Source of the DNA: Scleroderma bovista
Taxonomy: Eukaryota; Basidiomycota; Agaricomycetes; Boletales; Sclerodermataceae
Assembly: GCA_037178675.1 (NCBI GenBank)
Contig: JAYMGJ010000207.1
Location: forward strand, 43,517 to 107,516
Reading direction: 5' to 3'
Length of the DNA: 64,000 nucleotides
Under the pieces are notes generated by a model, which saw only the letters and a list, made by a program, of their open reading frames with translations, was not told the DNA's origin and did no database searches. Below, piece after piece: positions 46,150-57,600 of this stretch. A program made the translations under genes and the position numbers. The first letter of the stretch is position 1. Each line of letters opens with the position of its first letter.

Positions 46150-46640
46150 ATGATTATAGCCAGTTACACCAGCACCAGGACTCGCGCGACAACAACCACA
46201 ACAACAACTGTGATAACGACAAGATCACCACCACTGACACAACATGCCCAACTACAACCACAACCACCGCAAAATTTACGACGACGACAACGATCACGGC
46301 CAGCACCAGCACTTCAATGAAGAAGACCATAATCATGCCCAGTACCCCGATGCAACGATGACCAGCACCAGGTAAAGACGACACAACAACCATCACTACC
46401 CACAACGGGCCCAACCACCACCAGCACTCCAACGACGACAGCCACTACCACCACAGCACGACGATAAATTGTAAGACCACAACGAACCCTACTATCACTA
46501 CCACCTGCCATCGGTGCTTCCGTGAAACGTCTGACATTATCAGACAACGACGCCGTAACGACGCCCCACCACCACCACCAGTACCACCGAAGCACTACAT
46601 CATCATGCAGCAAGCAGCACGACGATGACAGCCACCCCCA
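46150..46640 (+). repeat. (CAN)n low-complexity tract
   Basis: Imperfect repeats of ACA/CAC/ACC triplets over about 490 bp give Thr/His-rich translations on the plus strand and Val-rich ones on the minus strand. The long minus ORF at 46820-46314 is a product of this composition. Confidence 0.8.
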
Positions 46641-46689
46641 CGACCTCCACCACCAATGTGCAGTGACGCCCATCCCTGCCATCCCTCCT

Positions 46690-47178
46690 ACCAACGTGCG
46701 TTGATGGCCTTCACCCTGAAACTGCAGATATTCTGAACTGTTCGCACTGCGAACAATGTGGGGCGTATGCATTCGACGCCGGGGCTCAACACGCCTCGTT
46801 AGACAGAAGAGAAAGAACAAGCGGTCAAAATCTCCACCCCACTTACAGAGAGTCTGCCGTAGAACGTGTCATGTGTGCGGATTTATTGTTGGCACTCCAC
46901 TTTCCTTTGGGGCAACGTCTCCATCTCGGCCTTCTCTGATAAGTGATCCAGAGCCCCCAAAGACAGATACGTCGGGGCCAGCAGAATCCCATCACCTTTC
47001 GAAACAAGACACCCCATCCATCTCCCAGCCAACACCTGCACTCTCACTGGTTCATCAGTCGTCGGGGCAACCACCCTCCCACGACTCCAAGAAAAGCAAA
47101 ACGAGGGTAGCTCGGACCTTGCAGGACATGCTCGAGCGCGATCGGCGGCGCGAGGAAGTCAAGAAGGCACATATTTAA
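46690..47178 (+). pseudogene. Possible Rpr2/Rpp21-type RNase P/MRP subunit fragment
   Basis: One frame gives LNCSHCEQCGAYAFDAG (about 46736-46790), and another gives KRKNKRSKSPPHLQRVCRR followed by CHVCGFIVGTPLSFG (46810-46920) and a basic end, TLQDMLERDRRREEVKKAHI, stop 47178. Two CxxC pairs separated by a basic region resemble the zinc-binding Rpr2/Snm1/Rpp21 family. The two halves lie in different frames and no intron explains this, so it looks like a broken or partial copy. The family call is tentative. Confidence 0.4.
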
Positions 47179-47471
47179 TGAGGATCGGAATGAAGCGAGT
47201 GCCTGTTAGAGTCTTCTAGAACCGCCAGTTGCATGATGGACATCAGATCCAAACACACACATCGAGAATGCACTGCTCTGTATGCGGCTTCCAGCCAAGA
47301 TCCCGAAATATCTTTGTACCGCCTCATCTTGTCCGAGTAGTCTGTGCTGCATGATATAATTCAGCATCTGTAATGCTGCGCTGATAGTAGTTGCCACCCG
47401 GTGACATTCACAAAATATGCTTAATTAATACCGATTTCTGCGCTTTCAGGGTGAAATTTGGTCTGGTCGCT

Positions 47472-50400
47472 TCAATGTGCTTCACCGAGTAATGATGGTC
47501 TAAGCATTTTGTAATATAAGGATGACATTGAAAGCCCTTGCCATCTGAACAACACGTTGCTCAATGTAACGCTTGTGTGCACATACAAGACTTCAAAGTC
47601 AAATTCTGAGAGTCGTTCCATCCAGCAGGCTTGACGGCCAGACAACCCTTTCTGGTCAAGAATGTGGGTTAGACTCTTGTGATCTGTCACCCATGTGAAC
47701 TTAATGCCCTGCAGGATATCCCTATGTCGTAGCATAGTCTCCACACCCGCCATCAATTCCTGTTCATGCACGGGATAATTCCGCTGTGCAGAAGACATTT
47801 TCACCAAGTAGAACGCAGCCACCTTGGCATGCTTCCAAGCATGGCCCTGGGCAACCATGCCCCCGATTCCATTTCCACAAGCGTCAGTCATGACCCAGAT
47901 TGGGTCACAATCCGGGCTGTAGTCCAGAGGAACACAGCAGTGTGGAGCGCATGCCGCGACATATCTTTTCACTGTTTCAAAAGCGCGTTGTTCAGTATAT
48001 CCCCACTGGTAAGGCCTGGTCTCGGCACACGCCTCGGCTAACACCCCTAGTGGAACGCGAACTTTATAGATATCATCCGCCAAATACCTCACAGCTCCAA
48101 CAAATCCTCGATACAGAGTTTGATTCGTCGGCACCTTCCAGTTGACAACGCGGTTGACTTTCTCAGGGTCCATTCGGATGCCATCGTCGGTCACAACGCG
48201 GCCAAGTATCTTAACGTCCTTGCACAAAAAATGGAGTTTTGTCTTACTCAGGTAAAGTTTCTCCCGATGAAGTATTTGGAATACAGTGGTGATGTGCTCC
48301 ACATGCTCATCAAGGGTATCAGAATAGATGATTGTATCATCAAGATACACGTCCATGAACACGCCAATAAATTCACCGAATATATGGTTCATCAATGCCT
48401 GGTAAGTAGCTGGGGCATTACAATCCCCTTGCTGGACCACATGACTAACCATATTCCCATCAGGTGTGGTAACCGCTGTCCGTTCCACATGTTCCGGTAT
48501 CACACGGATCTGTTCATATGCATCCTGTCCGTCAATAATGGTATGGAAAGGCTTCTTTGCCACTCGTTGTAAGATGCCCTCCATATCAGGCATCAGAGAC
48601 AAGAGCTTACGCATGTTTTTATTCCGTTCACGCAGATCCACCACCACGCGCAACCGTATCGGTGTTCCAGGTTTCGTTATCAACAACATCGGACAGGTGT
48701 TACACGCGGTAGTGAGTTCCCAGCGTCCGGACTTCAGGTACGAGTTCTTTTTCTCAATCCACAGATGTCGTAAGGCTTCTGGACATTTAGATGGGTGCCA
48801 AGGGTAAATTTTGCCCTCATCAATCAACAGAATGGAGTGGTTGATTGCCCTGAGCGGAGGCAGCGCAGTAGCGCCAGCTTGTGAGCACAATGGCTGAGCG
48901 AGTCTGCACAACCGCTCACGCACCCTTTCCAGGCTATCCTCATATACTTCCGTAGCTCGCGACTCGAGCACAGAAACCTGAGGAGCGTGCATCTCAAGAG
49001 GCTCCCTACTGCCAAGCACCACTCTAGGTGAGTTCAACCCTACCAAAACCCAGTGTTGATATAAAAATGGTGTCCCCAGAATCATATCGTAATTCTGGAG
49101 GTTAATAACATCGAAATACCTCTTGTAGTCCGTTCCTTGATACTGGAAACAGACCCGTACCCCGAAATTTACCTTCGAATGAGAACCCTGCACTGCAAGC
49201 TGTATGGTGAGCGGTTTTTCTAGCATGACGTGCTCTAATCTCAACTGTTCTACAAGAGTTAATGATACAAAATCGGCCAACGACCCCATATCAATTAGGG
49301 CATGCGCAGGTTGTCCATTCACATGTACAACGACGACAATCGGTTTGGGTATCGTACGCTTGAAGTCCCGCGTCACAGCCGCATTCCTCTGTATAGCAGA
49401 GAACCTACTAGACTGGGTAGGTCGCGCATGATTCAGCTCCAGAGTGTTAACAGAAATTTCACTTTCCATAGCATCAAATAGTCGACATATGTCGTCGCCT
49501 ACCCTGGGCTCTACAACTTCGTCGAGTGGGCCGACATGGAACCGTCGAATGTGTCGGTGATACCATCGGGCGACGTCAAATCGCAGATTTTCGGTCTTAT
49601 AGATCGGCAGGAGAACACGAGTACGTGACACCGCATCGTTTATCGCGTACGCTGCTGTCTCCTCCCTACAAACGCAGGTAAATCGGGTATTATCATCTAT
49701 TGAAGCCCACAGGTTGATTGATCTGATCAATCTTCCCAAAATCCGATCTTCAACTGGGCGGCCCATGGGTAGGTTGTAACCAACCCATCGCCGTTCTAAT
49801 TCATGGATTTCTTTGTCAGGCATCCTTTTCATCTGACCTATGAGACGCCAGTACCACCTATTGATGTGGAACTGATGGTCTCGTAATTTTCTTGAAGGGA
49901 TTAGGAGTCCATCCTCAAACGGATATAGGTCGTCCATCACAACATGAAAGCCGTTCTTGATATGGTACACGCAGAATCGATCCCGTGCGTATACCGCCAG
50001 ATCATCTGGATCCTCCCCAGGGTAGCACGTCGCGGTCAAATGCCCTCTCGCCCGCTCACTGAGCGGTTCTCCAAAATCGGTAGGTAGTTTACAAAATGGG
50101 AATTTGTATGGATACCATTCTGATACCTCGCTTCCAGCGTCTTCCGATGATTCGTTATCCTCACTGGAGTCCGCCAGTGTGGCAATAGAAGATCCAACGT
50201 CGGTCAGTGAATACTCGTCGCTCATTAATTCAGGTAGGTTGTCTATATCCTCGCGTTGTTTGTCTGATGCAGAAGGTTCCATTAGACTAGCGTGTACCCC
50301 GGACGCAGAATCCTTTGACAACCCCCACTGACACTCGATGTCCCCGAAATCCAGGTCTACACCATAACTTGTTATCCCAGGGGGTGAGTCACCCTTCAAT

Positions 50401-51266
50401 GCTGAAGTCAACTTATTTCGTTGTGGACAGTTTCGCGAGAAATGACCGGCCCCGCTGCAAATGAAGCATAGGCCCTCGGCCTTACGGCATTCCTCCTCGT
50501 CCTTGCTTAATTTAGGACGAGCAGTGTGTTCTTTCCTCCTATAATTTGCGCGAGTATCGTTGGTCTCATTTTTTGGCCTCGATGACTTCTGGCCAGAGAA
50601 TTTAGATTTCTGTCAGTCCTTGCCCCTCCGCCCTTTCTGGCGGTGGTGATTTTCCTTTTGGTATGTGTCTCCACTCCCTTCAGGCATGGTAGCTGCACTT
50701 CTGACCGCTGCGCCATCCTGACGCCTTAATGGCTTACTTTCCTTAGGCCCGGTCATAACAGACTTCAAGATCTCAATGATCTCCATGGCTGCCACAACCT
50801 CCTTCAGGGTTGACACTTCCGGGTTCAGTTTATCCCTCCACAGGTCGCGTTGGAACTCCCTATGGAGACCCTTCCAGAACTTGTCAACCTTCAAACGGTC
50901 GCTTCGTTCTCCAATAGTATTCCACATCTGGTTTAATTCGTGTAAGTACTCTCTTACTGTCAAGTTGTTCTGCATGAAAGCAGCTATCTTATCGCGCTGC
51001 AAGTTTTGGTAGTTGACAGGGAAACAGTAATTAAACAGCTGCCTGAAGAAATCTCGAAGACGCCAGCTGTATGGGTCGATGGCAACCTCTTCAGCGTAAA
51101 AGGTTCATCCCTTACCCGTTAGATAGTGGGCAATCATAAATACTTGCTTCTCATCAGGGACGTTGCCGTCTTTTACATATGCGGTGCCTTCCATCATGAA
51201 TTGATGGAAGGCCTTCAAATCAGCCGACCCATCATATTTCAGCGGCGGGACAGGTTTCAAAGTCAT
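47472..51266 (-). pseudogene. Gag-Pol ORF2 of Gypsy element 2 (gag-PR-RT-RNase H)
   Basis: Starts MTLKPVPPLKYDGSADLKAF at 51266, its ATG overlapping the TGA of ORF1 (ATGA). Gag capsid (MWNTIGERSDRLKVDKFWKG), CCHC knuckle CFICSGAGHFSRNC (about 50470-50430), protease-like LIDMGSLADF (about 49300; DMG in place of D(S/T)G, so probably inactive), RT with VYLDDTIIYS (intact YxDD, about 48340) and RNase H (TDACGNGIGGMV, WVTDHKSLTHIL). It stops at 47472 without integrase. In-frame TGA codons lie at 51105-51107 and 50613-50615, both at positions where Trp (TGG) would be plausible. Between them and the end, 979 codons are open. Confidence 0.85.
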
Positions 51267-52639
51267 CTTTCAGGACTTTCGTCTCGATTTCTGCCTTGCG
51301 CGTCGGGACTCACTGCGATGCCGCCTTCCCCGATGACGGCTACGGCCATGGTGTCTCCTGAATCCGAACCGCTTGATGACAATGTTGACGCGGATGACGA
51401 GTCCGACGAGGAATCACTTGATTCGCTTTCATCCGACGAAGTGTCTGAAGAGGTTGTTGATGAGTCCGAGCTCGCCTTGAAAGACTTTGACTCTCTCCGT
51501 TGTTTCTTACTCGTAGTTTTTGTTTCTTTGTCGAGGTGTTTGAATGCTAACCCAATATAACTTTCAGGGTCAATCTGTTCAACAGGTTCCATGGCCTTAG
51601 GAGTGTGATGGCGCTTCTGAGGCTTGTCACTCAAGGTGATAGCCTTATCCACCATGGCTTTCACTGGACTTAGATTCTTTCTTTCAGCAGTGTCTTTTTG
51701 CCGTTCATGTCTTGATGGGTGTTTATCCTTGGTAGGGTCCTGTTTAGATGCCTTGCACGCACGCCTCTTTTTAGGTTCGCGCTTGTTCTTTCTAATAGGG
51801 TGGGTTTCATCACTTTCCCCTTCAGAGTTCTCGACTGACGAATGCTCCATGTTTCGTGCTAGGTTCCAGGATGCCAGGGCAGCCCTCTGTCCGTCCAGGT
51901 CCAAGTCCTCGCTGACTTCAGAGAGGGCACCCCAATTTCGTGGGTCGATGCCCTTACCTTTATCAAGAGCGGACGTCCCTTCACCTTTAGAAGTCGTCTC
52001 ACTCGTCTCATCACTCTGCCTATGGGCAGGCCTATTTTTTAGTGCAGTGATTTGTTTATTAATTCTGACACGATCATTAGGTGTCAAGCGCTTTTCGGCC
52101 TCGCGCATCACGCGACCTAGTTCAACATCCAAAGTTTCAGGGCGTTGCCGGTTATCCCTTGATGTTGATCTGGATTTTCGTCCCTTACGTCTGACAGTTG
52201 TCCAACCTTGGTTGTCGTCCACGTTGTCCCTAACCTCCCTACCTGGGGTAGGCGGTGGCTCGGGCATGTCACTGTCGCTCAGTGACCCCTCCGATTCAGA
52301 TTCGGTATGAATCACAGCCATCACTTCTAAGTGATTGGCTATACTGCTTACTGGCACCCTCAGGTCACCAGGCATTACCGGCGAGCAGCGCTCCAAACTG
52401 GGACACACCGGCGAGGAACTCCTCAAGCCGGGCACCGACAAGACGACTCTCAAATCGGGAAGCGCTGATGAGACGGTTCTCAAATCGGGTAGTACCCCAC
52501 CTGTTTGCGTAGGACTAGGGGAAGATTCGCGTCCGTGAACGACGTTGCTGTATTGTCGCAGGGTGGCTAAGTTCGATCCTTCTTGTAGGTCCTCACTTCT
52601 GGTGTCGGAGTCAGAAGGACGAACGCTGATAGAGCCCAT
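51263..52639 (-). CDS. ORF1 of Gypsy element 2, disordered 458-aa protein
   Basis: Starts MGSISVRPSDSD. The protein is hydrophilic, with Pro/Ser-rich N-terminus, basic segments (RRKGRKSRSTSRDNRQR) and a C-terminal Ser/Asp-rich tail (DSSTTSSDTSSDESESS). No fold is recognised. Ser/Asp-rich ORF1-like proteins ahead of gag occur in some fungal Gypsy elements, and it may be an RNA-binding or gag-leader protein. The stop TGA overlaps the next ATG by three bases. The plus-strand ORF 51624-52310 is its shadow. Confidence 0.7.
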   Translation of the reverse strand: MGSISVRPSDSDTRSEDLQEGSNLATLRQYSNVVHGRESSPSPTQTGGVLPDLRTVSSALPDLRVVLSVPGLRSSSPVCPSLERCSPVMPGDLRVPVSSIANHLEVMAVIHTESESEGSLSDSDMPEPPPTPGREVRDNVDDNQGWTTVRRKGRKSRSTSRDNRQRPETLDVELGRVMREAEKRLTPNDRVRINKQITALKNRPAHRQSDETSETTSKGEGTSALDKGKGIDPRNWGALSEVSEDLDLDGQRAALASWNLARNMEHSSVENSEGESDETHPIRKNKREPKKRRACKASKQDPTKDKHPSRHERQKDTAERKNLSPVKAMVDKAITLSDKPQKRHHTPKAMEPVEQIDPESYIGLAFKHLDKETKTTSKKQRRESKSFKASSDSSTTSSDTSSDESESSDSSSDSSSASTLSSSGSDSGDTMAVAVIGEGGIAVSPDAQGRNRDESPER

Positions 52640-53029
52640 GCACCTGGGTAGGCCGTGTTATACGGTCAGCGGACGATGACAATCGGCCGTGCTACACGGG
52701 CTGGCGGAAGTGAGGCTTATGACTAGAGCTTTGCCGTATCACAGGGGTCAGCCCCCAACAGCATTGTCACGAAGTGACAATGGTGGGCCCATGGCTCTGT
52801 TGTCATCGCGGGGTAGGGTGAAAGTCTTAAGCCGGACAAATGGGTGTCGTCATGAAAATACTCAGGCTCAGAGGAGTAGCATACCAATAGAATAAGTGAG
52901 CCAGTACGCAATGGAGGCAGTGTGGTGAAATCTGACGGCAGCAATAACACCATAGTGAGCCGGTCAATCAGCATTGCGGCATGGTCAACAGTGTGGCAAA
53001 GTCAACACTCCGGCATGTTCAACGAGATG
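52640..53029. other. No gene; leader of Gypsy element 2
   Basis: Contains no ORF with a recognised domain. Could include the 5' untranslated region or LTR of the minus-strand Gypsy element, but no matching 3' LTR exists to define it. Confidence 0.35.
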
Positions 53030-54150
53030 ATGTGTCGATGAGATGTTGTGCCACTGATATGCAGTGCCGCTGATATGTGGTGCCGCTGATATGTGGTGCC
53101 GACGATATGTGGTGCCGGGTGTTATGTGTCAGCCGCATCTATTGCTGCATCAATTTAGTGCCAACAGTTCCTCATGCCGGATCTTGGCCTAACGGTAGTT
53201 ACTTAACACTATATGCACGGCGATACATATAGATAGAGGACATAGTATCTAGGGCCTAATGGGTATACAGGGAGATCAACTTTGTGGCCCAACGCACTCA
53301 ATGGGACACCTATCCACATGCCTTCCCAACTATATAGTTGTTCCCACATTGAGGGCTTGTTTAATCCTCTGGGACACCCCATTCATGGCTTGTCACTTTA
53401 AAATGTACTTGCAAGGTTTGCCTGCATAGCTAGATAACACCTCTGCTAGGGCCTGCCCAATGCTATGGGATACCATGGCCATTGCCTGTCAGACTGAGCT
53501 GGGCGCACTGACTATAAATGACGCTGTCTCCAGGGCTTGCCCAGAGTTATGGGACACCACACCTGTGGCTAGCACCCCTTAAAGGTACAGTCTCTGCACA
53601 GCCCATTGAAATGCAAGGGACAATAGTTCCATGGCCCTTTGGTAAGAAAGGGACTCTGTTGTTACAGCCTGATCAAAGCCCGAAACACACTATTCCTCTG
53701 GCCTGCCAACAGAAATGGCAAACCATATTTAGGGCCTGATGCAAAGCACGGGACACTGGCACTGCAGCCCTCCTACTCACTCCTATTTGTTGGGCTCTAT
53801 AATAGAATAGAGAACACTATATCCAGGGCCTCCTGCTCATATAGATGATACGGCACCTGGGGCTGTTATGTAATCATGGGACACCATCATATGGGGCTTG
53901 ACACATTGTGTGACACCACTTTAGCGGCGTGCCTTGGGAACTGCAGGAGGCGGGGCCTACTCTGCTACTTCTAGCCCCTTGGCCGCAATTCCATGGCTAC
54001 CCTGCTGCTTTGGCTGCCATGCTGCTAACAGTCCTTCGGCAGCAGCGGCTATCCCTGGTTCTCTGGCTGCATTGCTGTGGCATACCTTTCTTTTGCCGTG
54101 ATAGTACCGTGGCTGTACTTGTCATAGTGGAGGCCACCACTGCCACCCGG
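53030..54150 (+). repeat. Long diverged direct repeat, left copy
   Basis: Shares ordered blocks with 56500-57600 in the same orientation: GGGCCT..TGGGTATA-like start, GAGGGCTTG-TTAAT-CTCTGGGACACC, CATTCATGGCTTGTCACTTT, AGATAACACCT, AATGCTATGGGA, GGGACACCA-C-C-TGGCTAG, CTTAAAGGTACA, CAGCCCATTG, and TATTCCTCTGGCC. Overall similarity is moderate with indels. Between the copies lie a TET/JBP-like gene and an uncharacterised gene. Confidence 0.65.
53048..53117 (+). repeat. Minisatellite, about 17-bp unit, four copies
   Basis: Units of the form TGATATGTGGTGCCGC repeat with minor changes. A related but looser series (TTGTTCTGCCGACAGTG type) occurs at the start of the right-hand repeat at about 56500-56570. 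Confidence 0.7.
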
Positions 54151-54441
54151 CCATGATTGGTTACAGCCATCACAGCTGCAAACTTGACGACCAGCATAAG
54201 GTATCAACTTGCGGCACCCATTGTATTGGAAGATGCGGACGACACCCCCACCCAGACATGTGCTATTCCCATTCATGCCGATGTGTTCCCTGTGTGATTT
54301 CTGCCTCATTGTTAACCTGGCCGGGTGTTGCAGCCGCAGCTCAGACTTTGGCCGGCATTATATCACATGTGTCGCTTTGGCCGATATTTGATTAACCAAT
54401 TATTGTTGTGATGAACATATATGTAGGTATTCATACAATGT

Positions 54442-55255
54442 TTACCTACCACCCAAAGACTCCTCCCATTTCTGCCGCAATGCATTTGGTGCACGGGTTA
54501 GCATCTCAATGTCCTCCATCCTTTTTGCACAATGCTGCATCACCTCTATATGATATTTGAGGGCATTGTCCGAGCTCCGCAACATATTGTCACAGAAGTA
54601 CTGTGCATTTGACAAGGCCTCGTCGGAGGTATACCCAACGGTGAGTAGAATGGTGACCTTTCTATCAGCAACCTTGGAAAAGCATTAGTATCTAACACAA
54701 CACGAATAAGGGAGCATACCAGGTCCGGCGGAAAGAATGCCTCTGCCTCCGATACCATGTCCCGCAGCGGCCATGTGCTGTACCCTGCCGTACATGGGAC
54801 GTGGCCATTTACCCACCATGAGTTTGCCACTTGAAGTGTACTTGGAACCTGGACTTTGGCGGCCTTCACATGATAGACGTTCAACTGTCGCATTGCCGCA
54901 TACAGTCTTGCCGGTGGCAGATCTTCTAGTACGACCATTCTGTGCACCCTGCTCACCATCATTGGCAATATCATCTTCGCACCCATAGCCTGGCATGCGG
55001 CAAGCACACGTTCTAAATTTGCCTGGGGGCTCATGAGTGTGTTAATCAAATGTAATCATTCTCCACTTACCACTTCCGTTTGTACGTTTGCATACCATTC
55101 AGCTGTGGCCAGCATCCCCTCGGGCTGTTGTTGAACCGCATGCACCATCCGTCGAAAGTGGACTCCAACGTATTGCAATACCATGGACAGTTCGCAGGTT
55201 TCGCGCAGTTCGGATGTGGTATTCATGATGGATGGTGTGATGGCCGATTCGCCCT
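54442..55255 (-). CDS. Uncharacterised conserved protein, C-terminal part
   Basis: Exons on the minus strand: about 55255-55071, 55022-54720, 54672-54442, joined in frame with phase 0 introns. Reading: LQYVGVHFRRMVHAVQQQPE, NLERVLAACQAMGAKMILPM, VSRVHRMVVLEDLPPARLYA, QLNVYHVKAAKVQVPSTLQV, FSTWPLRDM-like YSTWPLRDMVSEAEAFFPPD, and a C-terminal MEDIEMLTRAPNALRQKWEE. The 5' end is uncertain; an acceptor-like TTAG precedes 55255, so more exons probably lie upstream. I have no function for it. It runs divergently from the TET/JBP-like gene. Confidence 0.55.
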
Positions 55256-55501
55256 AAGCCTTATAACATTCAGGCAATCAATGTTCTCACGGTCCACATG
55301 TCACCTGATGCATAATTACCACATTGTGCAACCGGGCATGTGTTGTTTCGCACCGGCCAATCGCCGATCAGCGTTGTTTAGAGGATCTAGCCGAGAATGG
55401 AATGTGTTGCATTGCCGTTTGCAAACAGATGTCCGCAGGATGCCGCACATCCCCCACTAAAATTTTTACTCCCCACATTGTCAAAAGTCGTCCTGTATCC
55501 A

Positions 55502-56546
55502 ATGGCCGGTGCAAATGCCGTGCCATCCAACTATACTTTGTCTGACATCATGGCATCATATATGCAGCGCCGCTTCCTGAATGAAGCATTCCCAGACTTA
55601 AATTCCCCCACCCCGGAAACACTTCTGTCCCTGCCGGTGGACGCAACTGTAGCCATGAACCAAATTGTATCCACCATCACACAGGCATACCATAATCGGA
55701 GTGAGCCAATTCTTTTATAGTTCTATTATCCCTTGCTTGATATCCGCTGAAGTTTCGTGCAGCATTGACTTGATTAGGTTGTCTGAAAGCCTCGGACCAA
55801 TGCAATCCGGCACAAATGAGCAACAGGAGATTAGGGTCCTCCGTAGACATCCTTCCTCTTTGACTGGGACCCTTTCCCGGCCCACCATTATTCTGGGAGA
55901 AGGTGACACAATTGCATTGTGGTATCTTCCCAGAGCTCTAGCTCCCTGCATCCAAGTATGGTATCATTCCACTCTCATTGTCCACTGTTGAGGCCTTTGT
56001 TTCTAGGAGCACATCGCGGCATCCATCGATCCACTTGCAGATCCACTGGAAGAGAGTATTACTAATCAATCATGGCGTACAACACACCAGTATTTCAAGG
56101 ATGATGTGGATATTTTCGGGTGCTTGGAATTCTCTCCGGCATGGCACATGCTCGGCCATTCTGTGAGTACCTTGTTCTTTTGACAATGCACTTGTTTGAT
56201 CTTCTGCTAGACCCCCAATGACATTCCGGGGGTGTCCAAGGCTTTGGCCGGTCCTACGGGCTATCAATGGAGCAAGGATATATGTCTTCCGTCGGCAATA
56301 CTTTCAGGTGTTCTTTCTATTATCCATCCGCCTCTATACCATGCCGGCCACCTTGCCATGCAACACTTGACTAACTGGGCGACTGGCCATGATCCCGGAA
56401 TGCTGGCGGCACTTGAAAATTGGTCCACTGTCTTCACCAATATCTCGCTAATTGTCAATCGAAGTACCCCCCTCCACAGGGACCCACACTCTCGATCTGC
56501 CGACAGCGTTGTTCTGCCGACAGTGTGTTCTGCCAATGCCATGTAG
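55502..56546 (+). CDS. TET/JBP-like 2OG-Fe(II) dioxygenase, C-terminally truncated (297 aa)
   Basis: Four exons, 55502-55700, 55753-55955, 56007-56162, 56211-56546, splice to an open frame of 894 nt. Segments read MAGANAVPSNYTLSDIMASY, RRFLNEAFPDLNSPTPETLL, SLGPMQSGTNEQQEIRVLRR, PTIILGEGDTIALWYLP, then GYQWSKDICLPSAILSGVL, HPPLYHAGHLAMQ, and NRSTPLHRDP. The last contains the HxD iron-ligand pair of the fungal TET/JBP family, which oxidises 5-methylcytosine in DNA. The protein ends about 20 residues later, so the distal His and the 2OG-binding Arg are missing and it should be inactive. The coding ends exactly where the right-hand repeat starts. An upstream exon may exist before 55502. Confidence 0.65.
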
Positions 56547-57600
56547 TGCCGATTGTGTTGTGCCACACCTGGCTTACCGCTACTTTAGAGAAGACCAGAT
56601 GCCCGGCCCTACATTTATACAAGGGATATAGTTCTAAGGGCCTGCTGTGTATATTGGGAGGCCAAACATTATGGCCGATCATACTGAAGGGGAAGCATAT
56701 CAGCTGGCCTTCCCATCTAGCTAGGTGTCCCCAGACGGAGGGCTTGCTTAATGCTCTGGGACACCGCATTCATAGCCTGTCACTTTGAAGTGTACTGCAA
56801 GGCCCTCCCATATAGGTAGATAACACCTTTCTGAGGGCCCACCTAATGCTATGGGACATTGTACCTATTGTTGCCGTGTGCCCTGACTATATAGATGAAA
56901 CTGGCTCCAGGGCCTACTCATAGTCATGGGACACCAATCCCATGGCTAGGTATTCTTAAAGGTACACCATGCATGCAGCCCATTGGAAAGCACGGGATGC
57001 TGTTTCTATGGCTGGCCCTGCAACAAGATGTTGAAGTCGCATGTGCACCCGGCGTAAACCGTCGACGAAGTGCACACAAGACTGCGACCCATATTAGTGT
57101 AGACTTAGTAATAGTCCTCTTTAGAGTAGATGTTACATGTCACACGTCACGTGTCACAGTCACGTGTCACAATGTTTGTTGTATATAAACAGCGTTCATC
57201 GCTTATATAATATAACAGCTCTTGACCAGCTACCGCTACCATCTCAGGTTGTGCACTCCACCCAACAGGTGAGTTGGAGTAGCAGTTCCTCTACATATAT
57301 AGGTATTGCTTCAACACAAGAAAGGGACACCAAAGGTACAGCCCAATGCAAAGCACAGGACACACTATCCCTCTGGCCCACTGACAGAAACAGGACACCA
57401 ATACCACAGCCAAATTCAAAGCATGGGACACTGGTACAGAGGCCTTTCTATTGACTCCCATCCACAGGTTAGCTGCATTGCGGCACTTACTACCGTCCTT
57501 TTTCCGAAATGCTGCGGCAGCCCCCCTGCAATCCTCGGCCTGAATGTAGTGGCTACCCTGCAGCATATAGTCCTCTGGCCGCATGCTGCGGCTCCCTTAC
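56500..57600 (+). repeat. Long diverged direct repeat, right copy
   Basis: Counterpart of 53030-54150, same orientation. It begins inside the last TET/JBP exon and supplies that gene's stop codon. 57300-57470 repeats part of the pattern a second time (CAAAGCA-GGGACAC blocks). Confidence 0.6.

Larger units (their letters stand above)
47472..52639 (-). mobile_element. Second Ty3/Gypsy element, degenerate, no integrase
   Basis: Minus-strand order: disordered ORF1 (52639-51263), then gag with CCHC knuckle, protease, RT and RNase H (51266-47472). The coding ends after RNase H, so integrase and 3' LTR are missing; no LTR pair was found at the edges. Two in-frame TGA codons and a changed protease motif show that it is not active. 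Confidence 0.85.

Noticed and set aside
46314..46820. 168-aa Val-rich minus-strand ORF
   Set aside because: Translation of a (CAN)n tract; not a membrane protein gene.
51624..52310. 228-aa plus-strand ORF
   Set aside because: Antisense to the Ser/Asp-rich ORF1 of Gypsy element 2; low-complexity Ser/Leu composition explains it.
53048..53117. Minisatellite as a centromere or telomere repeat
   Set aside because: Only four copies of a unit of about 17 bp; far too short.
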